In this document: piece after piece, positions 1 to 5,405 of the stretch
Numbering within the stretch: position 1 is the stretch's first letter
Layout: each line of letters starts with the position of its first letter
Source: Syntrophomonadaceae bacterium
Lineage (GTDB): Bacteria > Bacillota > Syntrophomonadia > Syntrophomonadales > Syntrophomonadaceae
Assembly: GCA_028698695.1 (NCBI GenBank)
Contig: JAQVWB010000097.1
Location: 1-7,495, forward strand
Direction: 5' to 3'
Length of the DNA stretch: 7,495 nucleotides
Notes under the pieces: generated by a model
Told to the model about the DNA's origin: nothing
Database searches by the model: none
Seen by the model: only the letters and a program-made list of their open reading frames with translations
Translations under genes and position numbers: made by a program

Positions 1-249
1 CAGCTGACTGGAGACAAGCTTCTGCAGAAGAAGTACCGTTATCATACTGGTTATCCAGGCGGCTTAAAAGAAATGAACTATAAGACTCTGCTGCAAAAAC
101 GTCCGGAAAGAGCGATTGAAGTAGCCATCAAGGGCATGCTTCCCCATAATCGTCTGGGCGATCAAATGTATAGAAAGCTCAAAGTATATCGTGGCAGTGA
201 ACATCCCCATCAGGCTCAGAAGCCAGTAGTTCGCGAGCTTAGAGGGTAA
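1..249 (+). CDS. rplM: 50S ribosomal protein L13, C-terminal part (5' end outside window)
   Basis: The open frame enters from the left edge and ends at TAA 247-249, giving 82 residues. This corresponds to the C-terminal portion of L13, a protein of about 145 residues that binds 23S rRNA early in large-subunit assembly. Seen directly: the stretch HTGYPGGLKEMNY, then RPERAIEVAIKGMLPHNRLG, QMYRKLKVYRGSEHPHQAQKP, all hallmarks of the L13 C-terminal half. The frame is intact with no internal stop. It is followed after 11 bases by rpsI, the nearly universal bacterial partner, so the two are surely co-transcribed. The start codon, promoter and any leader are outside the window. Confidence 0.97.
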   Translation, partial: QLTGDKLLQKKYRYHTGYPGGLKEMNYKTLLQKRPERAIEVAIKGMLPHNRLGDQMYRKLKVYRGSEHPHQAQKPVVRELRG

Positions 250-260
250 GGAGGAGCATT

Positions 261-653
261 ATGGCAAAGGTACAATACTGGGGAACCGGAAGAAGAAAAG
301 AGGCCGTTGCCAGGGTAAGGCTGGTGCCTGGAGACGGAAATATCATAATTAATGATCGTAAGTTTGAAGATTATTTTCCTAATAAGACCAGTCGTTTGAT
401 TGTTGAACAACCCCTGGAAGTGACACAAACCAGCGGTAGGTTTGATGTAATCTGTCGTGTTCATGGCGGAGGAGTAAGCGGACAGGCCGGAGCTGTACAA
501 TTAGGTATTGCCCGGGCTCTGACCAAAGCCAATGAAGAATTGCGCCCGACGCTGCGTAAAGCTGGTTTCATGACCCGTGATCAGCGTATGAAAGAGCGTA
601 AAAAATACGGCTTGCACAAAGCTAGAAAAGCGCCTCAATACTCAAAACGTTAA
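261..653 (+). CDS. rpsI: 30S ribosomal protein S9
   Basis: A complete 130-residue protein, the usual length for bacterial S9, which sits in the head of the small subunit and whose C-terminal tail reaches the P-site tRNA. Visible family marks are YWGTGRRKEAVARVRL at residues 6-21, the RVHGGGVSGQAGAVQLGIARAL block in the middle, and the basic C-terminus ending in KAPQYSKR, with the conserved terminal SKR. The start is ATG 261, preceded by a near-perfect ribosome binding site AAGGAGGAG at 248-256, which overlaps the stop codon of rplM. This supports translational coupling. An intrinsic terminator begins about 15 bases after the stop, so rpsI is the last gene of the ribosomal operon. Confidence 0.99.
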   Translation: MAKVQYWGTGRRKEAVARVRLVPGDGNIIINDRKFEDYFPNKTSRLIVEQPLEVTQTSGRFDVICRVHGGGVSGQAGAVQLGIARALTKANEELRPTLRKAGFMTRDQRMKERKKYGLHKARKAPQYSKR

Positions 654-669
654 ATTGCATAAAACACCA

Positions 670-699
670 AAAAGCTCCCTTTTTAAGGGAGCTTTTTTT
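670..699 (+). terminator. Rho-independent terminator of rplM-rpsI
   Basis: A perfect 10-bp stem AAGCTCCCTT (672-681) / AAGGGAGCTT (685-694), with a 3-base loop, runs directly into a T tract through 699. It lies 16 bases after the rpsI stop. This is a textbook intrinsic terminator and separates the ribosomal operon from cwlD. Confidence 0.95.
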
Positions 700-757
700 G
701 TGGGGAGGTTCTTTTTGTTTTCTGGCGAGTCAGGTTGGGTGAGAGTTACATTACGTT

Positions 758-911
758 CAGGGGTTATAGTTAAGAACGCTCGGGTCCGGCCTTCAGTTAG
801 ATGAAATTAGCCAGGCTGGTATCTTTCTAATTACTTGAAAACAAACCTGTTTTGAGTTAGTTGACTTTAATCGCCTTTACCCCCCTCGCTAACCTTAACC
901 ATAACCCCCTG
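758..911. repeat. Imperfect long-spaced inverted repeat, MITE-like or structured leader candidate
   Basis: CAGGGGTTATAGTTAAG (758-774) is matched on the opposite strand by CTTAACCATAACCCCCTG (894-911), with one mismatch and one extra C. The arms are about 17 bp and the whole unit is 154 bp. The interior has further short self-complementary segments. The layout fits a small non-autonomous inverted-repeat element, but I see no clear target-site duplication next to the arms. A structured RNA upstream of cwlD is the alternative, although the best promoter candidate lies downstream of it. Confidence 0.45.
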
Positions 912-912
912 C

Positions 913-946
913 AAACATAACAGAAGCACGGAAGTTCTGTTTGTTT
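913..946. repeat. Hairpin just upstream of the cwlD promoter candidate
   Basis: AACAGAA (919-925) and TTCTGTT (935-941) form a 7-bp perfect inverted repeat around a 9-base spacer. It is extended by AAAC (913-916) with GTTT (943-946) across a small internal loop. It ends 15 bases before the TATAAT box at 962-967, so it covers the -35 region. It could be an operator, or chance in AT-rich sequence. Confidence 0.35.
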
Positions 947-967
947 CCAGCTTTAAAAAGGTATAAT
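941..967 (+). promoter_or_regulatory. Possible sigma-A promoter for cwlD
   Basis: A perfect -10 hexamer TATAAT lies at 962-967. The best -35 candidate is TTGTTT at 941-946, but the spacer is only 15 bases, so the -35 is weak. Transcription would begin near 974, about 44 bases before the preferred cwlD start. cwlD is controlled by sporulation sigma factors in Bacillus. TCATATT at 967-973 resembles a sigma-E -35 box, but I found no convincing matching -10. Confidence 0.35.
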
Positions 968-1017
968 CATATTTTGTTTCGCTTATATATATGAAAAGTA
1001 AAATTATTTGGGGGATG

Positions 1018-1758
1018 ATGAGTATATTTAAGCGGGCAATATTTATACCTGAGCGTACTTATAAGATTGGCTTGGTTGCCATTCTGGTACTAATTCTGGG
1101 ATTAGCCGTGATATGGGGGGAAAGACCGGTAGCTCAGGTGGCATCTTATGCAGTGGCTAACCGGGTTATTGTTATTGATCCTGGTCATGGAGGTTTTGAC
1201 CCGGGAGCGCAACGCGGGGAACTGAAAGAAAAAGAAATTACTTTGGCCATCAGCCGGAAGCTTGAGCAAAAATTAAGTAAAGCCGGAGCCATGGTTATTT
1301 TACTGCGTGACAGCGATGAGTCTTTATCAGATTCTGAGCTTAAAGGCTCTCTGTCAGAACGTAAGCGTCAGGACCTGGCGCGTCGTGTGGAGAAGGCTAA
1401 TGAAGCTAAAGCAGATTTATATATCAGCATTCATGCCAATGCAGACCCCAGCCCTCGTTGGCGGGGCGCACAAACCTTTTATAATCAGGCCAGCCCGGAG
1501 GCGAAATTGTTAGCTGAGAGTATCCAACAGGAATTAACTGTTGGTTTGGGGAATACTAACCGTAAGGCACTTTCCGGCAACTACTATATTATTGATAACA
1601 CCAATATGCCGGCAGTAATTGTAGAAGCAGGTTTTTTATCCAATCCTGAAGAAGCCAGGTTGTTATCCCAACCGGACTATCAACAGCAGGTGGCTACCGC
1701 TATATTTACAGGTATAAGCAAATATCAGGCTAATCTGCTGGTTGATAAACAAAACTAA
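1018..1758 (+). CDS. cwlD: N-acetylmuramoyl-L-alanine amidase CwlD (spore cortex maturation)
   Basis: A zinc amidase (Amidase_3 family) that strips peptides from muramic acid during cortex synthesis, a step toward muramic-delta-lactam that germination lytic enzymes recognise. From ATG 1018 it has 246 residues, close to Bacillus CwlD. Residues 16-33 form one hydrophobic segment (signal anchor), so the domain lies outside the cytoplasmic membrane. Expected zinc ligands are visible: His57 in VIVIDPGHGG, Glu71 in KEKEITL and His139 in YISIHANA. The catalytic Glu203 is in VEAGFLSNPEEARLL. The segment with SERKRQDLARRVEKAN and RWRGAQTFY is typical of CwlD rather than other amidases. ATG 991 and ATG 1015 are also in frame. 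I prefer 1018 because GGGGG at 1010-1014 is the only purine-rich site, though its spacing of 3 bases is short. Confidence 0.92.
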   Translation: MSIFKRAIFIPERTYKIGLVAILVLILGLAVIWGERPVAQVASYAVANRVIVIDPGHGGFDPGAQRGELKEKEITLAISRKLEQKLSKAGAMVILLRDSDESLSDSELKGSLSERKRQDLARRVEKANEAKADLYISIHANADPSPRWRGAQTFYNQASPEAKLLAESIQQELTVGLGNTNRKALSGNYYIIDNTNMPAVIVEAGFLSNPEEARLLSQPDYQQQVATAIFTGISKYQANLLVDKQN

Positions 1759-1774
1759 GCAAGGAGGGAGTTAT

Positions 1775-3169
1775 GTGCTTACTTATGCCGCATTATCGCC
1801 CCATCCCCCTCTGATTATCCCCGATATCGGGGGAGAGCGATTAAAAGATGTAGCTGATACAGTCCGGGGCATGAAACAGATGGCAGCAGAACTGGCTGCC
1901 AGCAAGCCGGATACAGTTGTGTTTCTGACTCCTCACGGCAATGTATTCGGGGATGCTATATCCATACTAAGCGAGCCGTTACTGGAGGGCAGTTTGGCCT
2001 CTTTTGGCAGCAATATGAAGTGGACAGGCATAGCCAATGACCTGCCGTTAGTCAGGGAAATAACTGATAAAGCTATTGACAGCGGTATAAATATTTTATG
2101 GGTCGACCGGGAAAATGCCGCCAGACATCGTTTAAATCCGCATCTGGACCATGGCATCATGGTTCCCTGGTACTATCTGCTAGAAGCTGGTCTTGACAAC
2201 ATCCCCATTGTAGCTATAAGTATCGGATTTTTACCCCAGGTGGAATTATATACCCTGGGCTGCATAATATCCGCTGCCGCCGATAAACTACATAAAAAAA
2301 TTGCCGTAGTTGCTTCCGGAGATATGTCTCATCGACTTAAAGATGAAGGGCCTTATGACTATCATCCTGATGGCCCGGTTTATGACCAACTAATCAGCCG
2401 GCTGCTGCAGGAAAATGATTTTGAAGCCATTATCAATCTGCCGGAAGAGCTGAGGGAAAATGCCGGAGAATGTGGTTATCGCTCCATAGTTATTATGTTG
2501 GGCTGTCTGGATAAATTACAGGTAAAAACCGAGGTTTTCAGCTACGAAGGCACTTTCGGGGTAGGCTATTTGACGATTGGAATCACTGCTCAGGGGCGGC
2601 GGGATTCGTTACTGGAAAAACTGAAAACCTCCCAACTGCAGCAATTGGAGGAAACCCGCCAGGGGGAAAGCCTGCCGGTAAAATGGGCACGGCTGACGCT
2701 GGAAAATTATATTAAACAGGGAAGGCTGCCTGAACTGCCATCCGAATATAAACAACTGCGCGACTCAAGTGCCGGTGTTTTTGTATCCTTAAAAAAACAT
2801 GGCCAACTGCGGGGTTGTATCGGAACCATTGAGGCAGTTTACGATGATATAGCTGCAGAAATCCAGGCCAACGCCATTAGTGCTGCCACCCGCGACCCGC
2901 GTTTTTCAGAAGTCCAGGCTGACGAACTGGAGCAATTAGTTTACTCGGTGGATATTTTGGGAAAAGCCGAGCCCTGTTCCCGTGAAGACCTGGATCCGGT
3001 GCAGTATGGAGTAATAGTCAGTCGCGGTTCACGGCGGGGTTTGTTATTACCGGCACTGGAAGGTGTAAATACGGTGGACGAACAGTTAAATATTGCTTTA
3101 CAAAAGGCAGGTATAAGACCGGGAGAAGACTATGATATTCAAAGATTCAAGGTAACTCGCTATAGCTAG
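1775..3169 (+). CDS. AmmeMemoRadiSam fusion protein: Memo/LigB-like domain plus AMMECR1 domain
   Basis: A 464-residue two-domain protein. Residues 1-275 are a Memo / class III extradiol dioxygenase-like (LigB) fold with SPHPPLIIPDIGG (His10), FLTPHGN (His54), NPHLDHGIMVPWYYL (His123, His126) and VASGDMSHRLKD (His186), candidates for a metal site. Residues 299-464 are an AMMECR1 domain with the signature LRGCIGT at 345-351 and NAISAATRDPRF. The start is GTG 1775, with AAGGAGGGAG at 1761-1770 just upstream. A TTG 33 bases earlier in frame would overlap cwlD and place the ribosome binding site inside the gene. These domains are usually separate proteins A and B of the AmmeMemoRadiSam set. Here they are fused, with the radical SAM partner next. 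Their reaction is not established, and the dioxygenase label is by fold only. Confidence 0.9.
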   Translation: MLTYAALSPHPPLIIPDIGGERLKDVADTVRGMKQMAAELAASKPDTVVFLTPHGNVFGDAISILSEPLLEGSLASFGSNMKWTGIANDLPLVREITDKAIDSGINILWVDRENAARHRLNPHLDHGIMVPWYYLLEAGLDNIPIVAISIGFLPQVELYTLGCIISAAADKLHKKIAVVASGDMSHRLKDEGPYDYHPDGPVYDQLISRLLQENDFEAIINLPEELRENAGECGYRSIVIMLGCLDKLQVKTEVFSYEGTFGVGYLTIGITAQGRRDSLLEKLKTSQLQQLEETRQGESLPVKWARLTLENYIKQGRLPELPSEYKQLRDSSAGVFVSLKKHGQLRGCIGTIEAVYDDIAAEIQANAISAATRDPRFSEVQADELEQLVYSVDILGKAEPCSREDLDPVQYGVIVSRGSRRGLLLPALEGVNTVDEQLNIALQKAGIRPGEDYDIQRFKVTRYS

Positions 3170-3188
3170 TCAAACAGGAGGAGGGACT

Positions 3189-4190
3189 ATGAATTATAAA
3201 GAGGCCAGCTACTATGAGAAACTGGGGGAGGGGAAGGTAAAATGCCGGCTATGCCCCCACCATTGCCAGTTGAAAGCAGGGCAGAAGGGCATTTGCCGCG
3301 TACGTATAAATGAGGAAGGTGTTCTCTATACTATTAATTACCGACAGGTAACCTCGGCAGCTCTGGACCCGATTGAGAAAAAACCTCTTTATCATTATTT
3401 CCCCGGAAAACTTATTCTGTCGGTGGGTACCTTTGGCTGTAACCTGGCCTGCCCATTTTGTCAGAATTATAGTATAGCCCATGGAGAACCACCCACTGAA
3501 CTGCTGGACGAGGAAGGTCTGGTGGAATTGGCTGATCATTATGAAGAGCAGGGTTCGATTGGAGTGGCCTTTACCTATAACGAACCGGGCATATGGTACG
3601 AATATGTGTATCAGGCAGCCATGCAGCTGCGGGAACAAAACCATAAAGTAGTCCTGGTGACCAACGGATTTATAGAAGCCGGGCCCTGGCATGAATTATT
3701 ACCTTTGATAAACGCTGTAAATATTGATGTCAAAGCCTTCAATCCTACATTTTATCGACACCATTGCCAAGGGGATCTGGAACCGGTAAAGAGAAGAGTG
3801 GAGGAGGCTGCCCGGGAAACGCATGTAGAAATTACTTATCTGTTGATACCCGGTGAAAACGATTCTGCTGAAGAAATTGAAGCTCTGGCCGGTTGGCTGG
3901 CTTCAATAAACCCCAATATTCCGCTGCATATATCCCGTTATCATCCGGCTTACAAATTTGACCGTGAAGCAACGCCATTGGAAAGTATATATTCCGCTTA
4001 TGACATAACCCGTAAACACTTAAACTATGTATATCTGGGCAATATGGGTTATGACAACAACCATACCCGCTGCCCGAATTGTAACGAAATATTAATCAGT
4101 CGTAATTATTATCAAACCGATGTAAGCGGAATGAAAAATGGACATTGTAAGAACTGTGACTTTCCCGTCAGTCATATAATTGGGATATAA
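3189..4190 (+). CDS. amrS: AmmeMemoRadiSam system radical SAM enzyme
   Basis: A 333-residue radical SAM protein. The CxxxCxxC cluster is C84, C88 and C91 in GTFGCNLACPFCQN, which binds a [4Fe-4S] cluster for reductive cleavage of S-adenosylmethionine. Four more cysteines lie at the N-terminus (C19, C22, C26, C36 in the CRLCPHHC region) and four at the C-terminus (C295, C298, C320, C323), probably zinc-ribbon or auxiliary metal sites. FTYNEPGIWYEY (128-139) and VTNGFIE (157-163) are typical of this subfamily, which is related to pyruvate formate-lyase activases. The start ATG 3189 follows a very strong AGGAGGAGGG at 3176-3185, and the gene sits 19 bases after the AMMECR1/Memo gene, so co-expression is near certain. 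The substrate is unknown; modification of a protein or small molecule with its partner is inference. Confidence 0.93.
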   Translation: MNYKEASYYEKLGEGKVKCRLCPHHCQLKAGQKGICRVRINEEGVLYTINYRQVTSAALDPIEKKPLYHYFPGKLILSVGTFGCNLACPFCQNYSIAHGEPPTELLDEEGLVELADHYEEQGSIGVAFTYNEPGIWYEYVYQAAMQLREQNHKVVLVTNGFIEAGPWHELLPLINAVNIDVKAFNPTFYRHHCQGDLEPVKRRVEEAARETHVEITYLLIPGENDSAEEIEALAGWLASINPNIPLHISRYHPAYKFDREATPLESIYSAYDITRKHLNYVYLGNMGYDNNHTRCPNCNEILISRNYYQTDVSGMKNGHCKNCDFPVSHIIGI

Positions 4191-4207
4191 TCCGGCAATA
4201 AAAGAAA

Positions 4208-4235
4208 GGAGAGAGCAAGGCTCTCCCCTTCTCTA
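4208..4235 (+). terminator. Weak terminator candidate after amrS
   Basis: GGAGAG (4208-4213) and CTCTCC (4221-4226) can form a 6-bp stem around a 7-base loop, and GAGAGC/GCTCTC (4211-4216 / 4220-4225) is an alternative register. It is followed by a pyrimidine-rich CCTTCTCT rather than a clean T run. It lies 18 bases after the amrS stop, which is a sensible place, but the signal is modest. Confidence 0.35.
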
Positions 4236-4288
4236 TATGAAAGCCGCCGGCAGAAAACCGGCCAGCTGTTCAATGAATAGGTTACCCA

Positions 4289-4333
4289 ATTTTCAGCATA
4301 TAATACCTTAACTATTAAACAAATGCTGAAAAT
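4289..4333. promoter_or_regulatory. Perfect 11-bp inverted repeat upstream of crotonase, operator candidate
   Basis: ATTTTCAGCAT (4289-4299) and ATGCTGAAAAT (4323-4333) are exact reverse complements separated by 23 bases. The right arm ends 9 bases before the TATAAT at 4343-4348, so it overlaps the -35 region of the crotonase promoter. There is no T run after it, so it is not a terminator. A dyad in this place is a natural site for a dimeric regulator, but I cannot assign the protein. Confidence 0.5.
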
Positions 4334-4342
4334 AATTTAAGA

Positions 4343-4348
4343 TATAAT
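4343..4348 (+). promoter_or_regulatory. -10 box of the likely crotonase promoter
   Basis: A perfect TATAAT hexamer 41 bases before the ATG. No good TTGACA-like -35 lies 16-18 bases upstream; that space is taken by the right arm of the inverted repeat, so the promoter may need an activator. TATATA at 4362-4367 with TTAAGA at 4337-4342 is a weaker alternative. Confidence 0.45.
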
Positions 4349-4389
4349 CATAACAATAAGATATATAAAATGCTAAGGGGGATTAAGCA

Positions 4390-5172
4390 ATGTTATATGA
4401 ATATCTGGTTTTGGAAAAGGGTAATGGAATAGGGACTTTAATTATTAACCGGCCGGAAGCCATGAATGCATTAAATGAAGATTTGCTAAAAGAGCTGGTT
4501 CAGGTAACTGATGATATCGCAGCAGACGATGATATCAAGGTGCTAATTATCAGAGGAGCCGGAGAAAAAGCTTTTGTAGCCGGTGCCGACATAAAATTCA
4601 TGGAAAACTTAAACGGAGTACAGGGCAGGAAGTTTGGGGCTTTGGGTCAATTGGCATTTCGTAAAATTGAACTATTGGAAAGGCCGGTCATTGCGGCTGT
4701 AAATGGCTTTGCCCTGGGGGGCGGTTGTGAATTGGCCATGTCGGCTGACATCCGCCTGGCTTCTGAAAACGCCAGATTTGGTCAACCGGAAACGGGCCTG
4801 GGCATAACTCCGGGCTACGGAGGAACCCAGCGACTGGCCCGCCTGGTAGGTGAAGGTCGTGCCAAAGAATTAATTTATACTGCCAATATTATTAACGCCC
4901 AGGAAGCATATCGTATTGGTCTCGTAAACCATGTATATCCTGCGGAATCCCTTATGGAAGAAGCGGAAAAAATGGCAATGAAGATTATGGCTAATGCACC
5001 TCTGGCAGTACGTTTCTCCAAATCGGCCATAAACAAGGGACTGCAGACGGACATAGATACAGGTATGGCTATAGAGGCCGACTTATTTGGATTATGTTTC
5101 ACCACCCAGGATCAGAAGACCGGCATGAGCGCCTTTCTGCGCAAAGAGAAACCGGAATACAAAGGGGAATAA
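4390..5172 (+). CDS. crt: Enoyl-CoA hydratase / 3-hydroxybutyryl-CoA dehydratase (crotonase)
   Basis: A 260-residue crotonase-fold protein of normal family length. It adds water to short-chain enoyl-CoA, or removes it from 3-hydroxyacyl-CoA, in beta-oxidation or butyrate metabolism. Visible motifs are FVAGADIKFM (62-71), an oxyanion-hole segment, AVNGFALGGGCELAM (103-117) with catalytic Glu114, and FGQPETGLGITPGYGGTQRL (130-149) with catalytic Glu134. Both acids sit 20 residues apart, as in rat mitochondrial crotonase (Glu144/Glu164), so a true hydratase is likelier than an isomerase or a decarboxylase. The start ATG 4390 has GGGGG at 4377-4381. The gene stands alone, without the dehydrogenase, thiolase or acyl-CoA dehydrogenase it often travels with. 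The precise substrate, and therefore the symbol, is less certain than the family. Confidence 0.9.
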   Translation: MLYEYLVLEKGNGIGTLIINRPEAMNALNEDLLKELVQVTDDIAADDDIKVLIIRGAGEKAFVAGADIKFMENLNGVQGRKFGALGQLAFRKIELLERPVIAAVNGFALGGGCELAMSADIRLASENARFGQPETGLGITPGYGGTQRLARLVGEGRAKELIYTANIINAQEAYRIGLVNHVYPAESLMEEAEKMAMKIMANAPLAVRFSKSAINKGLQTDIDTGMAIEADLFGLCFTTQDQKTGMSAFLRKEKPEYKGE

Positions 5173-5193
5173 CCGGTGAGCGGTGGTCGTATT

Positions 5194-5231
5194 TTTTAGA
5201 ACCTGACTTGACCTGATTTTACCTGCAACAT
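5194..5231 (+). repeat. Intergenic repeat copy 1: decamer-phased CCTGA repeats
   Basis: TTTTAGAACCTGACTT (5194-5209) is repeated exactly at 6496-6511. From 5202 the sequence reads as three tandem degenerate decamers: CCTGACTTGA, CCTGATTTTA and CCTGCAACAT. A related block GACTTAACCTGAC follows at 5284-5296 and recurs exactly at 6527-6539. The function is unknown; the 10-bp period puts each CCTG on the same helical face. Confidence 0.6.
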
Positions 5232-5236
5232 TAAAC

Positions 5237-5264
5237 GTGTTCATAACCCGCAGGGTTAGAACAC
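5237..5264. repeat. Hairpin with GTGTTC/GAACAC base
   Basis: GTGTTC (5237-5242) pairs with GAACAC (5259-5264), and TAACCC (5244-5249) pairs with GGGTTA (5253-5258). One A (5243) is bulged and the loop is GCA, giving 12 paired positions in 28 bases. No T run follows. A second hairpin with the same base but a different inner stem lies at 6691-6718. Confidence 0.6.
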
Positions 5265-5323
5265 ATCCGTCTCCCTGAAAGGGGACTTAACCTGACGGTT
5301 ATTTTAATTATTTTTATCTTTTT

Positions 5324-5368
5324 TGTCATCCTGAGCGAAGCGAAGGATCTCTAACACTCAGGATGACA
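5324..5368. repeat. Widespread GTCATCCTGAGCGAAGCGAAGGATCT-type palindromic repeat
   Basis: TGTCATCCTGAG (5324-5335) and CTCAGGATGACA (5357-5368) are perfect 12-bp arms around a 21-base centre that begins CGAAGCGAAGGATCT. I recognise this as a short palindromic repeat found in intergenic DNA of many bacterial phyla. Here it lies directly upstream of the selenoprotein candidate, and its centre and right arm sit in the -35 and spacer region of the promoter. Confidence 0.75.
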
Positions 5369-5380
5369 TAAGCGTATAAT
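5351..5380 (+). promoter_or_regulatory. Promoter candidate for the ArsC-like/MBL unit
   Basis: TATAAT at 5375-5380 with CTAACA at 5351-5356 (4 of 6 matches to TTGACA) and an 18-base spacer. Transcription would start near 5387, leaving a leader of about 20 bases that holds the ribosome binding site AAAGGAG at 5392-5398. The -35 falls in the centre of the palindromic repeat, so the repeat may supply part of this promoter. Confidence 0.5.
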
Positions 5381-5405
5381 AATTTACATTGAAAGGAGCA
5401 ATTAT

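Larger units (their letters stand above)
700..990. other. Gene-free, structure-rich intergenic region upstream of cwlD
   Basis: About 290 bases with no credible coding frame on either strand. It holds a long imperfect inverted repeat (758-774 with 894-911), small internal hairpins (for example AAAACA/TGTTTT around 838-854), another hairpin at 913-946, and a TATAAT box at 962-967. A GTCAGGTT octamer at 729-736 is the reverse complement of the AACCTGAC octamer that recurs in the intergenic regions near 5200-5296 and 6503-6570. I recognise no known RNA family in it. Confidence 0.7.

Noticed and set aside
967..995. Sigma-E promoter for cwlD
   Set aside because: TCATATT fits a sigma-E -35, but no CATACAAT-like -10 lies 14 bases downstream, and the start would be too close to the ATG.
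991..1017. ATG 991 as the cwlD start
   Set aside because: There is no purine-rich site upstream of it. GGGGG at 1010-1014 favours ATG 1018, although the short spacing leaves some doubt.
1742..1774. Upstream TTG start for the Memo/AMMECR1 gene
   Set aside because: It overlaps the end of cwlD, would translate the AAGGAGGGAG ribosome binding site, and adds residues not typical of the family. GTG 1775 is far better placed.
3249..3692. Minus-strand 147-codon frame
   Set aside because: It is antisense to the radical SAM gene, whose motifs are unmistakable. It has no ribosome binding site or recognisable motif.
5173..5200. Intrinsic terminator directly after the crotonase gene
   Set aside because: There is a T run at 5192-5197, but only a 4-bp ACCG/CGGT stem before it, separated by several bases, which is too weak to call.
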